Part shown: piece by piece, positions 8,540 through 17,389 of the stretch
Layout of the letters: each line of letters starts with the position of its first letter
Numbering within the stretch: the first letter of the stretch is position 1
Assembly: GCF_009014635.1 (NCBI RefSeq)
Contig: NZ_BKCF01000001.1
Span: 248,001-312,000, forward strand
Source of the DNA: Patiriisocius marinistellae
GTDB taxonomy: Bacteria > Bacteroidota > Bacteroidia > Flavobacteriales > Flavobacteriaceae
Direction of reading: 5' to 3'
Length of the DNA stretch: 64,000 nt
The notes under the pieces: generated by a model
The model's input: the letters and a program-made list of their open reading frames with translations, nothing else
Database searches by the model: none
Told to the model about the DNA's origin: nothing
Program-made: the position numbers and the translations under genes

Positions 8540-11278
8540 TTACTCTTTTAATACTTGAAACACGCCAGTTCCTTGCGCTGTAGTGACTTTTATAAAATAC
8601 ATTCCTGCCGCTAAAGAAGAAACGTCCACCACTTTTCCATCTGCGGAAATTTGTGCTGTTTTAATTTCTTGCCCTAGCGTATTTAATATTTGTAAGCTCT
8701 CAATAGCAAACGCTGTTTGGATGTTGAATTTTGTTTGTGTTGGGTTTGGGTAAATTATCACATCATTTAACAAATTATCTTCTATCCCCAGTTCATCCAC
8801 ATAGGTTGTTGATGTTACATTTGTTAATACGGGTGGGTTGAAATCAAAATAGATGTCTGCGCGGTTGTTCACCTCATCGCCTAAAATAATACCGGGAAGT
8901 GGCTTTATTTTAAACGTTACATACCCATTACTACCCTCTGGGTCATTGATCTCTGCGGGAAGATTTATATTGTCAAAAATAAAATCTATCTGCCCTTCGA
9001 TAAGTGTAGTTTCCATGTCATGGCTTGCCGTTAATACTCTAAAAGTAGAAAAATCTAAGAGCTCATCCAGCACATCTACCACGCGCACATTGATTGCACT
9101 TGCTGTTCCCAAATTTTGGAAACGCACAATGTAATGTAAATATTGGTCTGCATCCTCAACCAATATTTGATGTCCTTGTACACATGTTTTATCGTTAGGG
9201 TCAAAAGAGTTGACAATGACCTGCGGAAAGTAAAATTCATTATCCTCTGGCGTGGCATCGCCAGCCGTAGGACTAATCGTTACTGTAAATGGCAAAACAT
9301 CGCCACTTTCATTTACGGGTGGTTGCTCTAATAAAAAGGTAGCTTCAATCGTGCCTTCTTGAAAAGGAACCAACGTACCCACATTAAAAGTCAAGGTGCT
9401 TGTCGTTTGACCCGTAGGGCTTGGTGCTGACTCCACAAAATCTACTTGCACATCGCTAAAAGCAACCGTAACATCTCCCGTCAATGTTGTTGTACCTACA
9501 TTTTCATACACAATTTCATACTGCGCTTCAAAGCCAGGTCTTGCTGCATTTATTGGGAAAATAGCAACAGTTAAATCATTTGCAGTAGTGTTGGGTTGTA
9601 CACAAAAATCTGCTGTTTGTGTTTGATCAAAGCCTACAAATGTGTTTGTGGCGGTTGCGGGATTGGTGTCAAAATATGGGGGTAATCCTAGGACTTGCGT
9701 GATGTAGGTATTTTCTGAAACCGTAATCTCATATTCTCCATTCTCATTACTACTATTAGCAAAGTTGCTTACACCATCTGTTGCGTTTAATAAATAATTT
9801 GCCACGCCATAGCTACCAGCACCACAATTATTGCCATTGGCGTCATAGGTTACAGTGCCCTCAATACGGTTTAACTCACCGTCAGCAAGTGAACAATCTT
9901 CTACAAATGAAGTAAATGGTGGAATGTTCCAGTTTTGGGCTGTGGCTTCGTTAACGTCGTCTACACAGATGAAGTTTAGGTTGGGGTTGTTTTGAGCGGT
10001 TATATTTAAATTTTCTAACGTAGTGTTTTTTAAATTCATTGAATTTAAATCAAGTGAGCCATCAACAGATATTTGCGATATATTTATATTGTTTGAAAAG
10101 TCTAAGTTCTCGAACTCAGAGTTATTTAAGGATATTTCAGATAAATTTATATTTTGAGACAAATCGATTGTTGACAACGAGGTATTATTACACTCAAAAT
10201 AATCTAGTAATGTCAAATTATCAATATCTAAAAAAGGGATGTTTAGGTTGTTAATTTCTAATTCATTAATTAACGGATTATTACTCAAATCAAGTTCTGA
10301 TAATGAAGTGTCACTTAAAATTAATCTTTCTAAATTAACGTTTGAAGACAAATCAATTGTAGCTAAGTTTGTGTCCACTAAAGACAACACTTTTAAATTT
10401 GTATTGTTACTTACATCAACTGTCGTTAAATCATTACTATTAAAAAAAAACTGTTCTAATAAAGTCAAGTTGGATATATCAACAGTATTAATTTCTTGAT
10501 TTCCTATTTTCAATATTTTCAACTCGTTATTTTCTGATACATCTATGGAAGACAAATTATTACTAGAGATTGATAGCTCTTCTAAATTGATTAGAGTGTT
10601 CACATTAAACTCTGTAATACTATTACCAACTATTTGAATTTTAGTTAAGTTAAACAATGAAGATACATCTAGACTTGTAATATTTGGGTTGCTAAGTGAT
10701 ATAAATGTCTCCAAGCTCGTAAGGTTTTCAATATCAAAATCATCTATTAACGTCCACCAAACATTTAGCGTTTTCAATGATGAAGTATTTGGAATTTCTA
10801 AATTTGTCAAGACCGGATTAATACTATTTCCCAAAAAAACGATTGTTTCTAGATTTATATAATTAGACAGGTCAAGTTCGGTTAAATTTGACCGTTGAAA
10901 ACCAATATATTTTAGATTTAAGCTATTGGGTAATATAATATTTTGAACATTTTCATCATTTAAAAAGAATATCTCTAAACTCACTAATGCAGTTAAATTA
11001 ATCTCATTAATTCCATTATTCTGTATTCTTAGATTTTTGAGATTTATAAAAGCCTCTAGTCCAGTTAAATCACTTATTCCACCTTGATTTAGTCTAAGTT
11101 GAAAATCAGCAAAATTCTCAGCCTCTGAAACTTGTATCTCTCCATCCCCGTTTGTATCAATTGGAGGGTTGAAATTTAATAATGCATTTTTAAAATTAAC
11201 ATCAGGAATATTCACAATCTGTGAAAAAGAAGTCGCTGTAAAAATGAGGGTGATGCAAAGGAGTAAAAATCGAGTCAT
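8540..11278 (-). CDS. Secreted leucine-rich-repeat protein with T9SS sorting domain
   Basis: The ATG at 11278 gives a clean signal peptide (MTRFLLLCITLIFTATSFSQ) and 912 residues; a frame start at 11302 would add eight residues that spoil the n-region. Residues about 40-455 are degenerate leucine-rich repeats (LDLSNN and NxxLxxLxL units of about 21 residues). Then come a cysteine-containing linker, a SpaA/DUF11-like beta region, a DUF7619-type domain near 695-800 (NSFDPNDKTC ... DIYFDFNPPVLTN) and a C-terminal type IX sorting domain (IYPNPTQTKFNI ... GMYFIKVTTAQGTGVFQVLKE). Likely exported by the Por/T9S system and surface-attached or released, as an adhesion or binding protein. The LRR half of the gene is more AT-rich than the 3' half. 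Confidence 0.88.
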   Translation of the reverse strand: MTRFLLLCITLIFTATSFSQIVNIPDVNFKNALLNFNPPIDTNGDGEIQVSEAENFADFQLRLNQGGISDLTGLEAFINLKNLRIQNNGINEINLTALVSLEIFFLNDENVQNIILPNSLNLKYIGFQRSNLTELDLSNYINLETIVFLGNSINPVLTNLEIPNTSSLKTLNVWWTLIDDFDIENLTSLETFISLSNPNITSLDVSSLFNLTKIQIVGNSITEFNVNTLINLEELSISSNNLSSIDVSENNELKILKIGNQEINTVDISNLTLLEQFFFNSNDLTTVDVSNNTNLKVLSLVDTNLATIDLSSNVNLERLILSDTSLSELDLSNNPLINELEINNLNIPFLDIDNLTLLDYFECNNTSLSTIDLSQNINLSEISLNNSEFENLDFSNNINISQISVDGSLDLNSMNLKNTTLENLNITAQNNPNLNFICVDDVNEATAQNWNIPPFTSFVEDCSLADGELNRIEGTVTYDANGNNCGAGSYGVANYLLNATDGVSNFANSSNENGEYEITVSENTYITQVLGLPPYFDTNPATATNTFVGFDQTQTADFCVQPNTTANDLTVAIFPINAARPGFEAQYEIVYENVGTTTLTGDVTVAFSDVQVDFVESAPSPTGQTTSTLTFNVGTLVPFQEGTIEATFLLEQPPVNESGDVLPFTVTISPTAGDATPEDNEFYFPQVIVNSFDPNDKTCVQGHQILVEDADQYLHYIVRFQNLGTASAINVRVVDVLDELLDFSTFRVLTASHDMETTLIEGQIDFIFDNINLPAEINDPEGSNGYVTFKIKPLPGIILGDEVNNRADIYFDFNPPVLTNVTSTTYVDELGIEDNLLNDVIIYPNPTQTKFNIQTAFAIESLQILNTLGQEIKTAQISADGKVVDVSSLAAGMYFIKVTTAQGTGVFQVLKE

Positions 11279-11407
11279 AGCAATGTTTTCAAAAAATATC
11301 ACTAAAGAAAAATAAAAAAATGGAGGAAGGGTGTTAATTTGTTAGAAATTTGCATTTTTATTGAAAAAGCGAAGTTTGTGTAATCTAAAATCCTAGTATT
11401 CTTTTCG

Positions 11408-11415
11408 TATCTTTG
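11408..11415 (+). promoter_or_regulatory. -7 promoter box of toxin-antitoxin operon
   Basis: TATCTTTG matches the Bacteroidetes TAnnTTTG box exactly and lies 16 nt before the antitoxin ATG. No convincing -33 TTTG at the usual distance was seen. Confidence 0.5.
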
Positions 11416-11431
11416 GGTATAAAGCACTGTT

Positions 11432-11653
11432 ATGACTACAATATCCATAAAAGAAGAATTACATTTTGACCGCACCTCTTTTGATACATTAGAGGAGTTT
11501 CAAATGTATGTACTACTTAAACAAAACAATCAACAATTTACAGAAGAGCAAGTTGCTTTAGTTAAAGAACGTATTGCAGAAGCAGATCTTTGTGAAGAAC
11601 CTGGATTAACTTGGGAACAGGTAAAAAAAGCATTAAGAACAAAAAATGCATAA
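11432..11653 (+). CDS. Putative antitoxin of type II toxin-antitoxin pair
   Basis: A 73-residue acidic protein (MTTISIKEELHFDRTSFDTL). The C-terminal part (EEPGLTWEQVKKAL) resembles addiction-module antitoxin tails such as PF09720-type components. It overlaps the following RelE/ParE-like gene by 8 bp, the usual antitoxin-first order with translational coupling. It should wrap and inhibit the toxin and may repress its own promoter. No clear DNA-binding fold can be assigned by eye, so the antitoxin call rests mainly on its partner, size and gene order. Confidence 0.75.
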   Translation: MTTISIKEELHFDRTSFDTLEEFQMYVLLKQNNQQFTEEQVALVKERIAEADLCEEPGLTWEQVKKALRTKNA

Positions 11654-11936
11654 GGTTTCAATTAGACCTTTGGCACTTGCTGATATTGATAATATCGTTG
11701 ATTTCTACAATGATTTGAATAACACCCTTTCCGAAGATTTAATTTCTGAATTAGATATTTGTATACATACAATATCAAAAAATCCTCAAGCATTTCAAAA
11801 ACGGATTGAAGATGCCAGAATCATCTACTTAAAGAGGTTCCCGTATGGGATTTTTTATAAAATATACCCTAAAGAAGTACGTATAATTGCAGTAATTCAC
11901 ACAAGCAGAAATCCAAACATTTGGAAGAAAAGATAA
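11646..11936 (+). CDS. RelE/ParE-family toxin
   Basis: This 96-residue basic protein begins MHKVSIRPLALADIDNIVDFY, the typical N-terminal helix-strand of RelE/ParE toxins. It contains the family core RIIYLKRFPYGIFYKIYPKEVRIIAVIHTSRNPNIWKKR, with the conserved R-x-FPY-x-IFY pattern and the final HTSRNP block. Members either cut mRNA on the ribosome (RelE) or poison gyrase (ParE); sequence alone does not decide. The start codon lies inside the antitoxin gene (8-bp overlap). Nothing suggests inactivation. Confidence 0.88.
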   Translation: MHKVSIRPLALADIDNIVDFYNDLNNTLSEDLISELDICIHTISKNPQAFQKRIEDARIIYLKRFPYGIFYKIYPKEVRIIAVIHTSRNPNIWKKR

Positions 11937-11959
11937 ATGTTGCTTCATCTAAAAAAGGA

Positions 11960-11985
11960 TGCATTGTATTATACCTTACAATGCA
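11960..11985. other. Perfect inverted repeat after toxin gene
   Basis: Arms TGCATTGTA and TACAATGCA (9 bp, perfect) are separated by 8 bp and lie 23 bp after the toxin stop. There is no clear T run, so it is a weak terminator candidate at best; it could also be a processing hairpin or protein site. Confidence 0.4.
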
Positions 11986-12070
11986 GTACATCATATTTTA
12001 ACACACATTTAATTCCCCATCCCAAATACAATTTGATTTTTTTCTACCTTGCAACTACTAAGCACTTTTT

Positions 12071-12949
12071 ATGAATATTGCTGTTTTATCGCGGGGCGAA
12101 AATTTGTATTCCACGCAGAGTTTAATCAAAGCTGGAGAAAAACGAAATCACGATATTGAGGTCATCGACCCCACGTATTGTAATGTGATGATTCAAAAGA
12201 ATAAAGCCTTATTGCAATATCACGATGAAATAGTTGATGACTTGCATGCTGTTATCCCTAGAATTGCATCTTCAAACACTTTTTACGGTACTTCTTTAGT
12301 ACGTCATTTTGAAGCGATGAAAGTGTTTTCTACCGTTTCATCCTTTGGGATTCTTGAAGCTCAAGACAAATGGGCTACCTTTCAAATACTTGCAAGTGCT
12401 GGGATTCCCATGCCCAAGACAACGTTAGGTTCGCATTATTATTTGGCTGATTTTTTAAAAGATTTTGGCGAAGGCCCGGTGATTATAAAGCTCGTATCTG
12501 GAACACACGGTAGCGGTGTTATCCTCTGCGAAAACTATAAAAATGCGCTTTCGACAGTTGAAACATTACAATCAACACAAACAAAGTTCGTAATGCAGGA
12601 GTATATTGAAGAGTCAAAAGGTAGTGATATTCGTATTATTGTAGTTGATGGTAAGGTAGTTGCATCTATGAAACGAAAAGCGGCAGCAGGAGATTTTAGG
12701 TCTAATTTACACCGCGGAGGTTCTGGTAATCCTATTGATTTGAGTGATGCAGAAAAGGAGATTGCTATAAAGGCTGCAGAAGTTTTAAAATTAGGCGTGT
12801 GTGGTGTTGATATTCTTCAATCAAAAAAAGGACCTTTATTGTTAGAAGTAAATTCGACTCCAGGGTTGGAGGGTATTGAAACAATTACAGGAATTGATGT
12901 TGCAGGAAAAATAATTGAGTATATTGAGAAAATGGTCAATAGTAAATGA
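12071..12949 (+). CDS. rimK: RimK-family ATP-grasp ligase (first copy)
   Basis: This 292-residue protein is of normal length for RimK, which adds glutamates to the C-terminus of ribosomal protein S6 in E. coli. An N-terminal Rossmann-like part (NIAVLSRGENLYSTQSLIKA) is followed by the ATP-grasp domain from about 95. ATP-binding and metal features include [49 protein letters not shown] and LLLEVNSTPGLEGIE. It heads a run of same-strand genes: RimK, retropepsin-like protease, RimK again, then an aspartoacylase-family hydrolase. The actual substrate here (S6 or another peptide) is not shown. It is clearly related to the second copy at 13515 but diverged in the N-terminal half. Confidence 0.92.
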   Translation: MNIAVLSRGENLYSTQSLIKAGEKRNHDIEVIDPTYCNVMIQKNKALLQYHDEIVDDLHAVIPRIASSNTFYGTSLVRHFEAMKVFSTVSSFGILEAQDKWATFQILASAGIPMPKTTLGSHYYLADFLKDFGEGPVIIKLVSGTHGSGVILCENYKNALSTVETLQSTQTKFVMQEYIEESKGSDIRIIVVDGKVVASMKRKAAAGDFRSNLHRGGSGNPIDLSDAEKEIAIKAAEVLKLGVCGVDILQSKKGPLLLEVNSTPGLEGIETITGIDVAGKIIEYIEKMVNSK

Positions 12950-13018
12950 TATGTGGCTGATGAAAGATAATTATTGATGGAAAATTTTTAAAAATTACCC
13001 ACCTAAGTGGATATAAAT

Positions 13019-13468
13019 ATGAAAGAAAAAAAAATTAAAAAAGAAATAGGGCGCGTTGATAAAGCAGATTTTCCACTATTAAAATTAGAAAATATTGATA
13101 TTAAAATTGATACTGGAGCTTTTACTTCTAGTATTCACTGCAAAAATGTAATTGTTGAAAATAATTATTTAAAATGTACTTTTTTAGATGAAGAACACCC
13201 TTCATATCATGAAAAGGAATTTATCTTTGATGCGTATGATGTGCGCGTAGTTCGTAGTAGTAATGGCGAAACACAAACCAGATATCGTATATTGACCGAA
13301 ATTATTCTTTTTAATCAAACATATCCTATTTTTTTAACCCTAAGTGATCGAGGTGAAATGAAATACCCAGTACTTATAGGGAGAAAATTTCTGAATAAAA
13401 AATTTGTTGTAGATATTAATGCAACAAACAAATCCTATAAATTAAAAACTAAAGTCGCATCAAACTAA
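13019..13468 (+). CDS. RimB-type ATP-dependent zinc protease family protein (retropepsin-like)
   Basis: With an ATG start at 13019 the protein has 149 residues; an upstream GTG at 13007 would add four. It carries the aspartic protease-like motif IDTGAFTSSIH (Asp31-Thr-Gly-Ala), the FDAYDVRVVRSSNGETQTRY block and the closing YPVLIGRKFLNKKFVVDIN motif of the family PF05618, described as ATP-dependent zinc proteases and since recognised as retropepsin-like. In Pseudomonas the relative RimB works together with RimK. Here it sits between two rimK genes on the same strand, supporting a role in trimming or controlling the RimK-made modification. It has no signal peptide, so it should act in the cytoplasm. 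Confidence 0.88.
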   Translation: MKEKKIKKEIGRVDKADFPLLKLENIDIKIDTGAFTSSIHCKNVIVENNYLKCTFLDEEHPSYHEKEFIFDAYDVRVVRSSNGETQTRYRILTEIILFNQTYPIFLTLSDRGEMKYPVLIGRKFLNKKFVVDINATNKSYKLKTKVASN

Positions 13469-13514
13469 AATTTCCGAAGCATAAAAAAATCGGTAATCAA
13501 GCAAAAAAACACTC

Positions 13515-14390
13515 ATGAATATTAAAATTTTATCTGCAAACGCAAATCTTTATTCTACAAAAAGACTTCTAGAAGCTGCTAAAAAAAGAGGGCACGATAT
13601 TGAAGTTATTAATCATACCAAATGTGATATTGTTATTGAGAAGAAAAATCCAGTGATTTATTACAAAGGAAAACAATTAGATAAAGTTGATGCAGTAATA
13701 CCAAGAATTGGAGCTTCAGTTACTTTTTATGGAACTGCTGTGGTAAGACAGTTTGAGATGATGCACTGCTTTACTACTACAGAGTCTGTTGCATTAGTAC
13801 GTTCTAGAGATAAACTGCGAAGTCTTCAAATTTTATCTCGTGCTGGTTTGGGGTTACCAAAAACAATTTTTACAAACTATAGTAAAGACGTTAAACATAT
13901 AGTAGATCAAGCCGGCGGCGCACCTGTTATCATCAAATTACTTGAAGGAACACAAGGGATAGGTGTAATTCTAGCCGAAACAAAAAAAGCAGCAGAATCT
14001 GTCATCGAAGCTTTCAATAATTTGCAAGCAAGAGTAATTGTACAAGAGTTTATTAAGGAAGCTGGTGGTGCAGATATTAGAGCTTTTGTTGTGGATGGAC
14101 AGGTAGTAGGCGCTATGAAGCGTCAAGGTAAAGAAGGTGAGTTTAGGAGTAATCTTCATAGAGGTGGAAGTGCTTCTGTCATTGAACTTACTGATGAGGA
14201 AGAACGTGCAGCTCTTAAAGCGGCAAAAGCAATGGGTCTAGGTATTGCGGGTGTTGACATGCTTCAATCGTCTCGTGGACCGCTAATTCTTGAAGTTAAT
14301 AGCTCGCCAGGACTTGAGGGTATTGAGACGGCAACAGGTAAGGATATTGCTACAATTATTATTAAGTATATTGAGCGTAATGTAGATTAG
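13515..14390 (+). CDS. rimK: RimK-family ATP-grasp ligase (second copy)
   Basis: A 291-residue paralogue of the gene at 12071, with the same fold order: N-terminal part ([20 protein letters not shown]), ATP-grasp residues [49 protein letters not shown] and [19 protein letters not shown]. All ATP/Mg-binding motifs look intact. It lies 46 bp after the protease gene; a copy of the recurrent 9-mer TTTCCGAAG (13471) lies in that gap. Two intact RimK copies imply different acceptors or amino-acid donors, or a two-step tail. Which of the two is the S6 ligase cannot be told by eye. Confidence 0.92.
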   Translation: MNIKILSANANLYSTKRLLEAAKKRGHDIEVINHTKCDIVIEKKNPVIYYKGKQLDKVDAVIPRIGASVTFYGTAVVRQFEMMHCFTTTESVALVRSRDKLRSLQILSRAGLGLPKTIFTNYSKDVKHIVDQAGGAPVIIKLLEGTQGIGVILAETKKAAESVIEAFNNLQARVIVQEFIKEAGGADIRAFVVDGQVVGAMKRQGKEGEFRSNLHRGGSASVIELTDEEERAALKAAKAMGLGIAGVDMLQSSRGPLILEVNSSPGLEGIETATGKDIATIIIKYIERNVD

Positions 14391-14459
14391 AAGCGTTCAT
14401 TACAACTGTCGTTCTATAATTTAAACTTTAAAACATACTCTAAATTTTTTGCAAAATAT

Positions 14460-15458
14460 ATGTCTATAGATAATACCGATTTAATAATTCTTGGCGAAAA
14501 AGTAAAACTGGGAGAAAGCAAGACTATCAATTTTAGTTTTGCAAAACTTTATACCTCTACTAATGTAGAAATCCCTGTAATTATTGAACGCGCAAAAATT
14601 CCTGGACCTACAATTTTATTAACTGGAGGTATTCATGGAGATGAAATTAACGGTGTTGAGATCGTTAGACAAATAATTGCAAAGAAAATAAACAAACCCG
14701 CTAAGGGGACTATTATATGCATACCTATTCTTAATATTTTTGGATTCTTAAATGCAGAACGTGCCTTCCCAGATGGTAGAGATTTAAACCGGGTTTTTCC
14801 TGGCACAAAGACAGGCTCATTAGCAAGTAGAGTTGCATATCACTTTTCTAAAGAAATTTTGCCCCTTGCAGACTATTGTATGGATTTTCATACTGGAGGA
14901 TCACAACGTTTTAATGCAGCACAAATAAGAGTATCTCCTAATAATAAAAGGTTAGTAGAATTAGCAGAGGTTTTTAATGCGCCATTCACCGTTTTCTCAT
15001 CAAACATGGGAAAAACATACCGTTCAACATGTGAGCAAATGAATATTCCTTGTCTGCTTTTTGAGGGTGGGAAATCACTTGAAAGTAATAAAAATATTGT
15101 AAAAGAAGGGGTTGAAGGTATTCTAAGAGTTTTGGATCATTTAGGGGTTTTAAACTCAAATTTTTCACCAGAAGTAGCACAAAAAAAACCTGTTATCATA
15201 GAAAAAAGCAGATGGGTTCGAGCACAGCGAAGCGGACTTTTGCATGTAAAAATTGACTGCAATAAGCATGTTAAAAAAGGTGAATTTCTTGCGACAATTA
15301 CAGACCCATATGGAAAAATGCGTTTTAAAGTTACTGCTCCTAACGAAGGCTACATAATAAATGTAAATCATGCACCCATTGTTAATCAAGGTGATGCAAT
15401 TTTTCATTTATCCACTTCAATTAATGATCCTGCAGGATCAGAAGAAATTGAAAATTAA
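14460..15458 (+). CDS. Succinylglutamate desuccinylase/aspartoacylase family hydrolase
   Basis: This 332-residue protein belongs to the AstE/AspA metallo-amidohydrolase family. The zinc ligands expected in the family are visible: GGIHGDEINGVE (His59, Glu62) and DFHTGG (His144), with RDLNRVFPG between them. The C-terminal part (GLLHVKIDCNKHVKKGEFLATI) looks like a short biotinyl/lipoyl-like beta domain, common in this branch. It follows the rimK/protease/rimK genes on the same strand and its stop overlaps the next start by 1 bp (TAATG). In this context it may remove an acyl or glutamyl group from what the RimK ligases make; that is an inference. Confidence 0.88.
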   Translation: MSIDNTDLIILGEKVKLGESKTINFSFAKLYTSTNVEIPVIIERAKIPGPTILLTGGIHGDEINGVEIVRQIIAKKINKPAKGTIICIPILNIFGFLNAERAFPDGRDLNRVFPGTKTGSLASRVAYHFSKEILPLADYCMDFHTGGSQRFNAAQIRVSPNNKRLVELAEVFNAPFTVFSSNMGKTYRSTCEQMNIPCLLFEGGKSLESNKNIVKEGVEGILRVLDHLGVLNSNFSPEVAQKKPVIIEKSRWVRAQRSGLLHVKIDCNKHVKKGEFLATITDPYGKMRFKVTAPNEGYIINVNHAPIVNQGDAIFHLSTSINDPAGSEEIEN

Positions 15459-16027
15459 TGGACAAAAGAGCTTTAAGAGAAAAATACAAAACCTTACGTG
15501 CTGCACTTGGTGAAAATGAGCTTGAAGATTTAAGCTTAGCCATTTCAAATAATGCACTACAATTGCCTATTTGGGACGCCACAAACTACCATATTTTTCT
15601 CCCTATCGCTGGCAAAGCTGAGGTTAACACTGAGTATTTATTGCATATTCTACAAGGAAAAGACAAAACAACTATAGTTCCAAAAGCCCATTTTAAAACG
15701 GGCGAAATGACACATATTTTACTACAAGAAAATACCGTGTTAAAGCTAACAGGGCATGGTATTCCAGAACCAGAAAATGGAATTGAAGTTACCCCTCAAA
15801 TTATTGAGGTGGTCTTTGTACCATTATTAGCATATGATAAAAAAGGAAATAGAGTGGGCTACGGAAAAGGATTTTACGATAGATTTTTGAGCGCTTGTAA
15901 ACCCTCTTGTATTTTTGTAGGATTGTCTTTTTTTGAACCTGAAAATATGATTGAAAAATCAAAATTTGATATCCCTCTTCATTATGTTATCACCCCAAGC
16001 AAAAATTATACAATTAGCGAACTTTAA
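15458..16027 (+). CDS. 5-formyltetrahydrofolate cyclo-ligase
   Basis: This 189-residue enzyme returns 5-formyl-THF to the folate pool as 5,10-methenyl-THF using ATP (EC 6.3.3.2). The family shows the N-terminal basic helix (MDKRALREKYKTLRAAL) and the C-terminal signature VVFVPLLAYDKKGNRVGYGKGFYDRFL, both present. The start ATG shares its A with the stop of the upstream hydrolase gene, so translation is probably coupled. It ends 21 bp from the converging lspA gene. Length and motifs are normal. Confidence 0.95.
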   Translation: MDKRALREKYKTLRAALGENELEDLSLAISNNALQLPIWDATNYHIFLPIAGKAEVNTEYLLHILQGKDKTTIVPKAHFKTGEMTHILLQENTVLKLTGHGIPEPENGIEVTPQIIEVVFVPLLAYDKKGNRVGYGKGFYDRFLSACKPSCIFVGLSFFEPENMIEKSKFDIPLHYVITPSKNYTISEL

Positions 16028-16048
16028 TGTTCCTCTAATAAAAGTTAA

Positions 16049-16666
16049 TTAAGCAGCAACATTTTCGGTTTTCTTTGGGAATGCCTTTTTGTTAAATACT
16101 AACAATAAACCAACTCCCGTACTTATTGCCACATCTGCAACATTAAATACTGGGTCAAAGAATGTAAATGGTTTTCCGCCCCAGATAGGTATCCAGCTAG
16201 GCAACACACTATCATATAAAGGGAACGATAACATGTCTACAACTTTACCATGAAATAAGGTACCATACCCACCTTCCTCTGGAAGAAACGTTGCTACATT
16301 ACGCACACTATCTTCAAATAAAATACCGTAGAAAACAGAGTCAATTATATTTCCCATAGCTCCTGCAAAAATTAATGCAATAGCAACTAGCAATACATTT
16401 GAAGCGTTTTTTCTTGCACTATCCCATAGCCAATAGCCTATACCAACAATTGCAACTAGCCTAAATAAAGTTAAAAAAAGCTTTCCATAAGTTCCTGGAA
16501 TTTTTGCTCCCCAAGCCATGCCTTCGTTTTCTACAAACAAAATTCTGAACCAAGAAAACACTTCGACTTCTTCATGAAGTTGAAATGTAGTTTTTATATA
16601 AATCTTTGAAATCTGATCAATCAATAAGACCAAAACTATAAGAAAAATCGACTTTTTTATTGACAT
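16049..16666 (-). CDS. lspA: Signal peptidase II (prolipoprotein signal peptidase)
   Basis: LspA removes the signal peptide of lipoproteins at the inner membrane. The 205-residue protein has four predicted membrane segments, the DQISK motif near the N-terminus, the VENEGMAWG block and the two catalytic-Asp motifs VVDMLSF and FNVADVAIS. It is longer than proteobacterial LspA because of an insertion before VVDM, which is usual in Bacteroidetes. It is the last gene of a minus-strand series ileS, dksA-like, 210-residue protein, lspA. IleS-LspA proximity is widespread in bacteria. The window encodes several lipoproteins that would need this enzyme. Confidence 0.95.
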   Translation of the reverse strand: MSIKKSIFLIVLVLLIDQISKIYIKTTFQLHEEVEVFSWFRILFVENEGMAWGAKIPGTYGKLFLTLFRLVAIVGIGYWLWDSARKNASNVLLVAIALIFAGAMGNIIDSVFYGILFEDSVRNVATFLPEEGGYGTLFHGKVVDMLSFPLYDSVLPSWIPIWGGKPFTFFDPVFNVADVAISTGVGLLLVFNKKAFPKKTENVAA

Positions 16667-16697
16667 AAACTGGGTATAATTGCTGGCAAAAATAACA

Positions 16698-17330
16698 CTA
16701 TTTTTCGGTTTGGGTTAAGGATATATTTCCGTCCCTACTCTCTACGGAAATGTTAGTCACATGACCCCTAGAAAGATTGTTTAAAACAGTTCCGTTTTTT
16801 GAAATACCAACGCCCGAAACGTTTCCTATTACAGCTATATCAACATCACCAATTAACGTCATGATTGTTGCATTTCCGAAGTAATTACTAATAAAACAAT
16901 TGCCACGTTCTAATGAAACATTTAAATTTTTGAAAACTCCACGCCCCCAAAACGAACCAATATCTGATCCTATTTCAACATTCATTTTTTCTGGAATTCT
17001 ATATTCTAAAATAACCGAGAGTACTTTGTGAGCCGAAAGCTTGTCATTAATAGCGGTAAAATATGGTGCGTATTTTATACCTAGCTGTAGTTTGCTTTGA
17101 TTATCCTGCTCAGTAATCATCACATCATTTGAAGTCTCTCCTGCAATGGTTGCCTTTAGAGAAATGGTGTTTCTACTTTCGGCAATAACATGAATTTCAA
17201 AAACGCTGTTTCCATTAATCACTAAGGTTTTAAGTGATTTAGCATCGTATTGTTTCTCAAGTATTTTTTGGGAATGAACAGTTGCAGTTAGGAACAGCAA
17301 TAAAAGTGTGGATGTTATAAATTTTGGCAT
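16698..17330 (-). CDS. Exported protein of unknown function, DUF4097-like beta repeats
   Basis: This 210-residue protein has a clear signal peptide (MPKFITSTLLLLFLTATVHS). The mature part is made of short beta-strand repeats (VEIGSDIGSFWGRG, LNVSLERGNCFIS, MTLIGDVDIAVIG, ISVESRDGNISL), like DUF4097/head GIN-type beta-helices that sit in the periplasm or outer membrane. No catalytic motif was recognised. The gene lies between dksA-like and lspA on the same strand but is preceded by a terminator-like hairpin 10 bp before its start, so it may be transcribed separately or by read-through. Confidence 0.7.
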   Translation of the reverse strand: MPKFITSTLLLLFLTATVHSQKILEKQYDAKSLKTLVINGNSVFEIHVIAESRNTISLKATIAGETSNDVMITEQDNQSKLQLGIKYAPYFTAINDKLSAHKVLSVILEYRIPEKMNVEIGSDIGSFWGRGVFKNLNVSLERGNCFISNYFGNATIMTLIGDVDIAVIGNVSGVGISKNGTVLNNLSRGHVTNISVESRDGNISLTQTEK

Positions 17331-17339
17331 AAAAATAAA

Positions 17340-17367
17340 AAACGCCCTAATTTAAGTTAGAGCGTTT
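17340..17367 (-). terminator. Terminator-like hairpin after dksA-like gene
   Basis: Read on the minus strand, AAACGCTCTAA and TTAGGGCGTTT pair (one G-U) and a T-rich tract follows. It lies 22 bp after the dksA-like stop and only 10 bp before the next ATG, so it may attenuate expression of the downstream exported protein and lspA. Confidence 0.8.
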
Positions 17368-17389
17368 ATAGTATAATATTAAATAAAAG

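Noticed and set aside
9076-9258. Short frames on both strands inside the LRR protein gene
   Set aside because: They lie wholly within a well-supported gene, and their composition is that of shifted frames.
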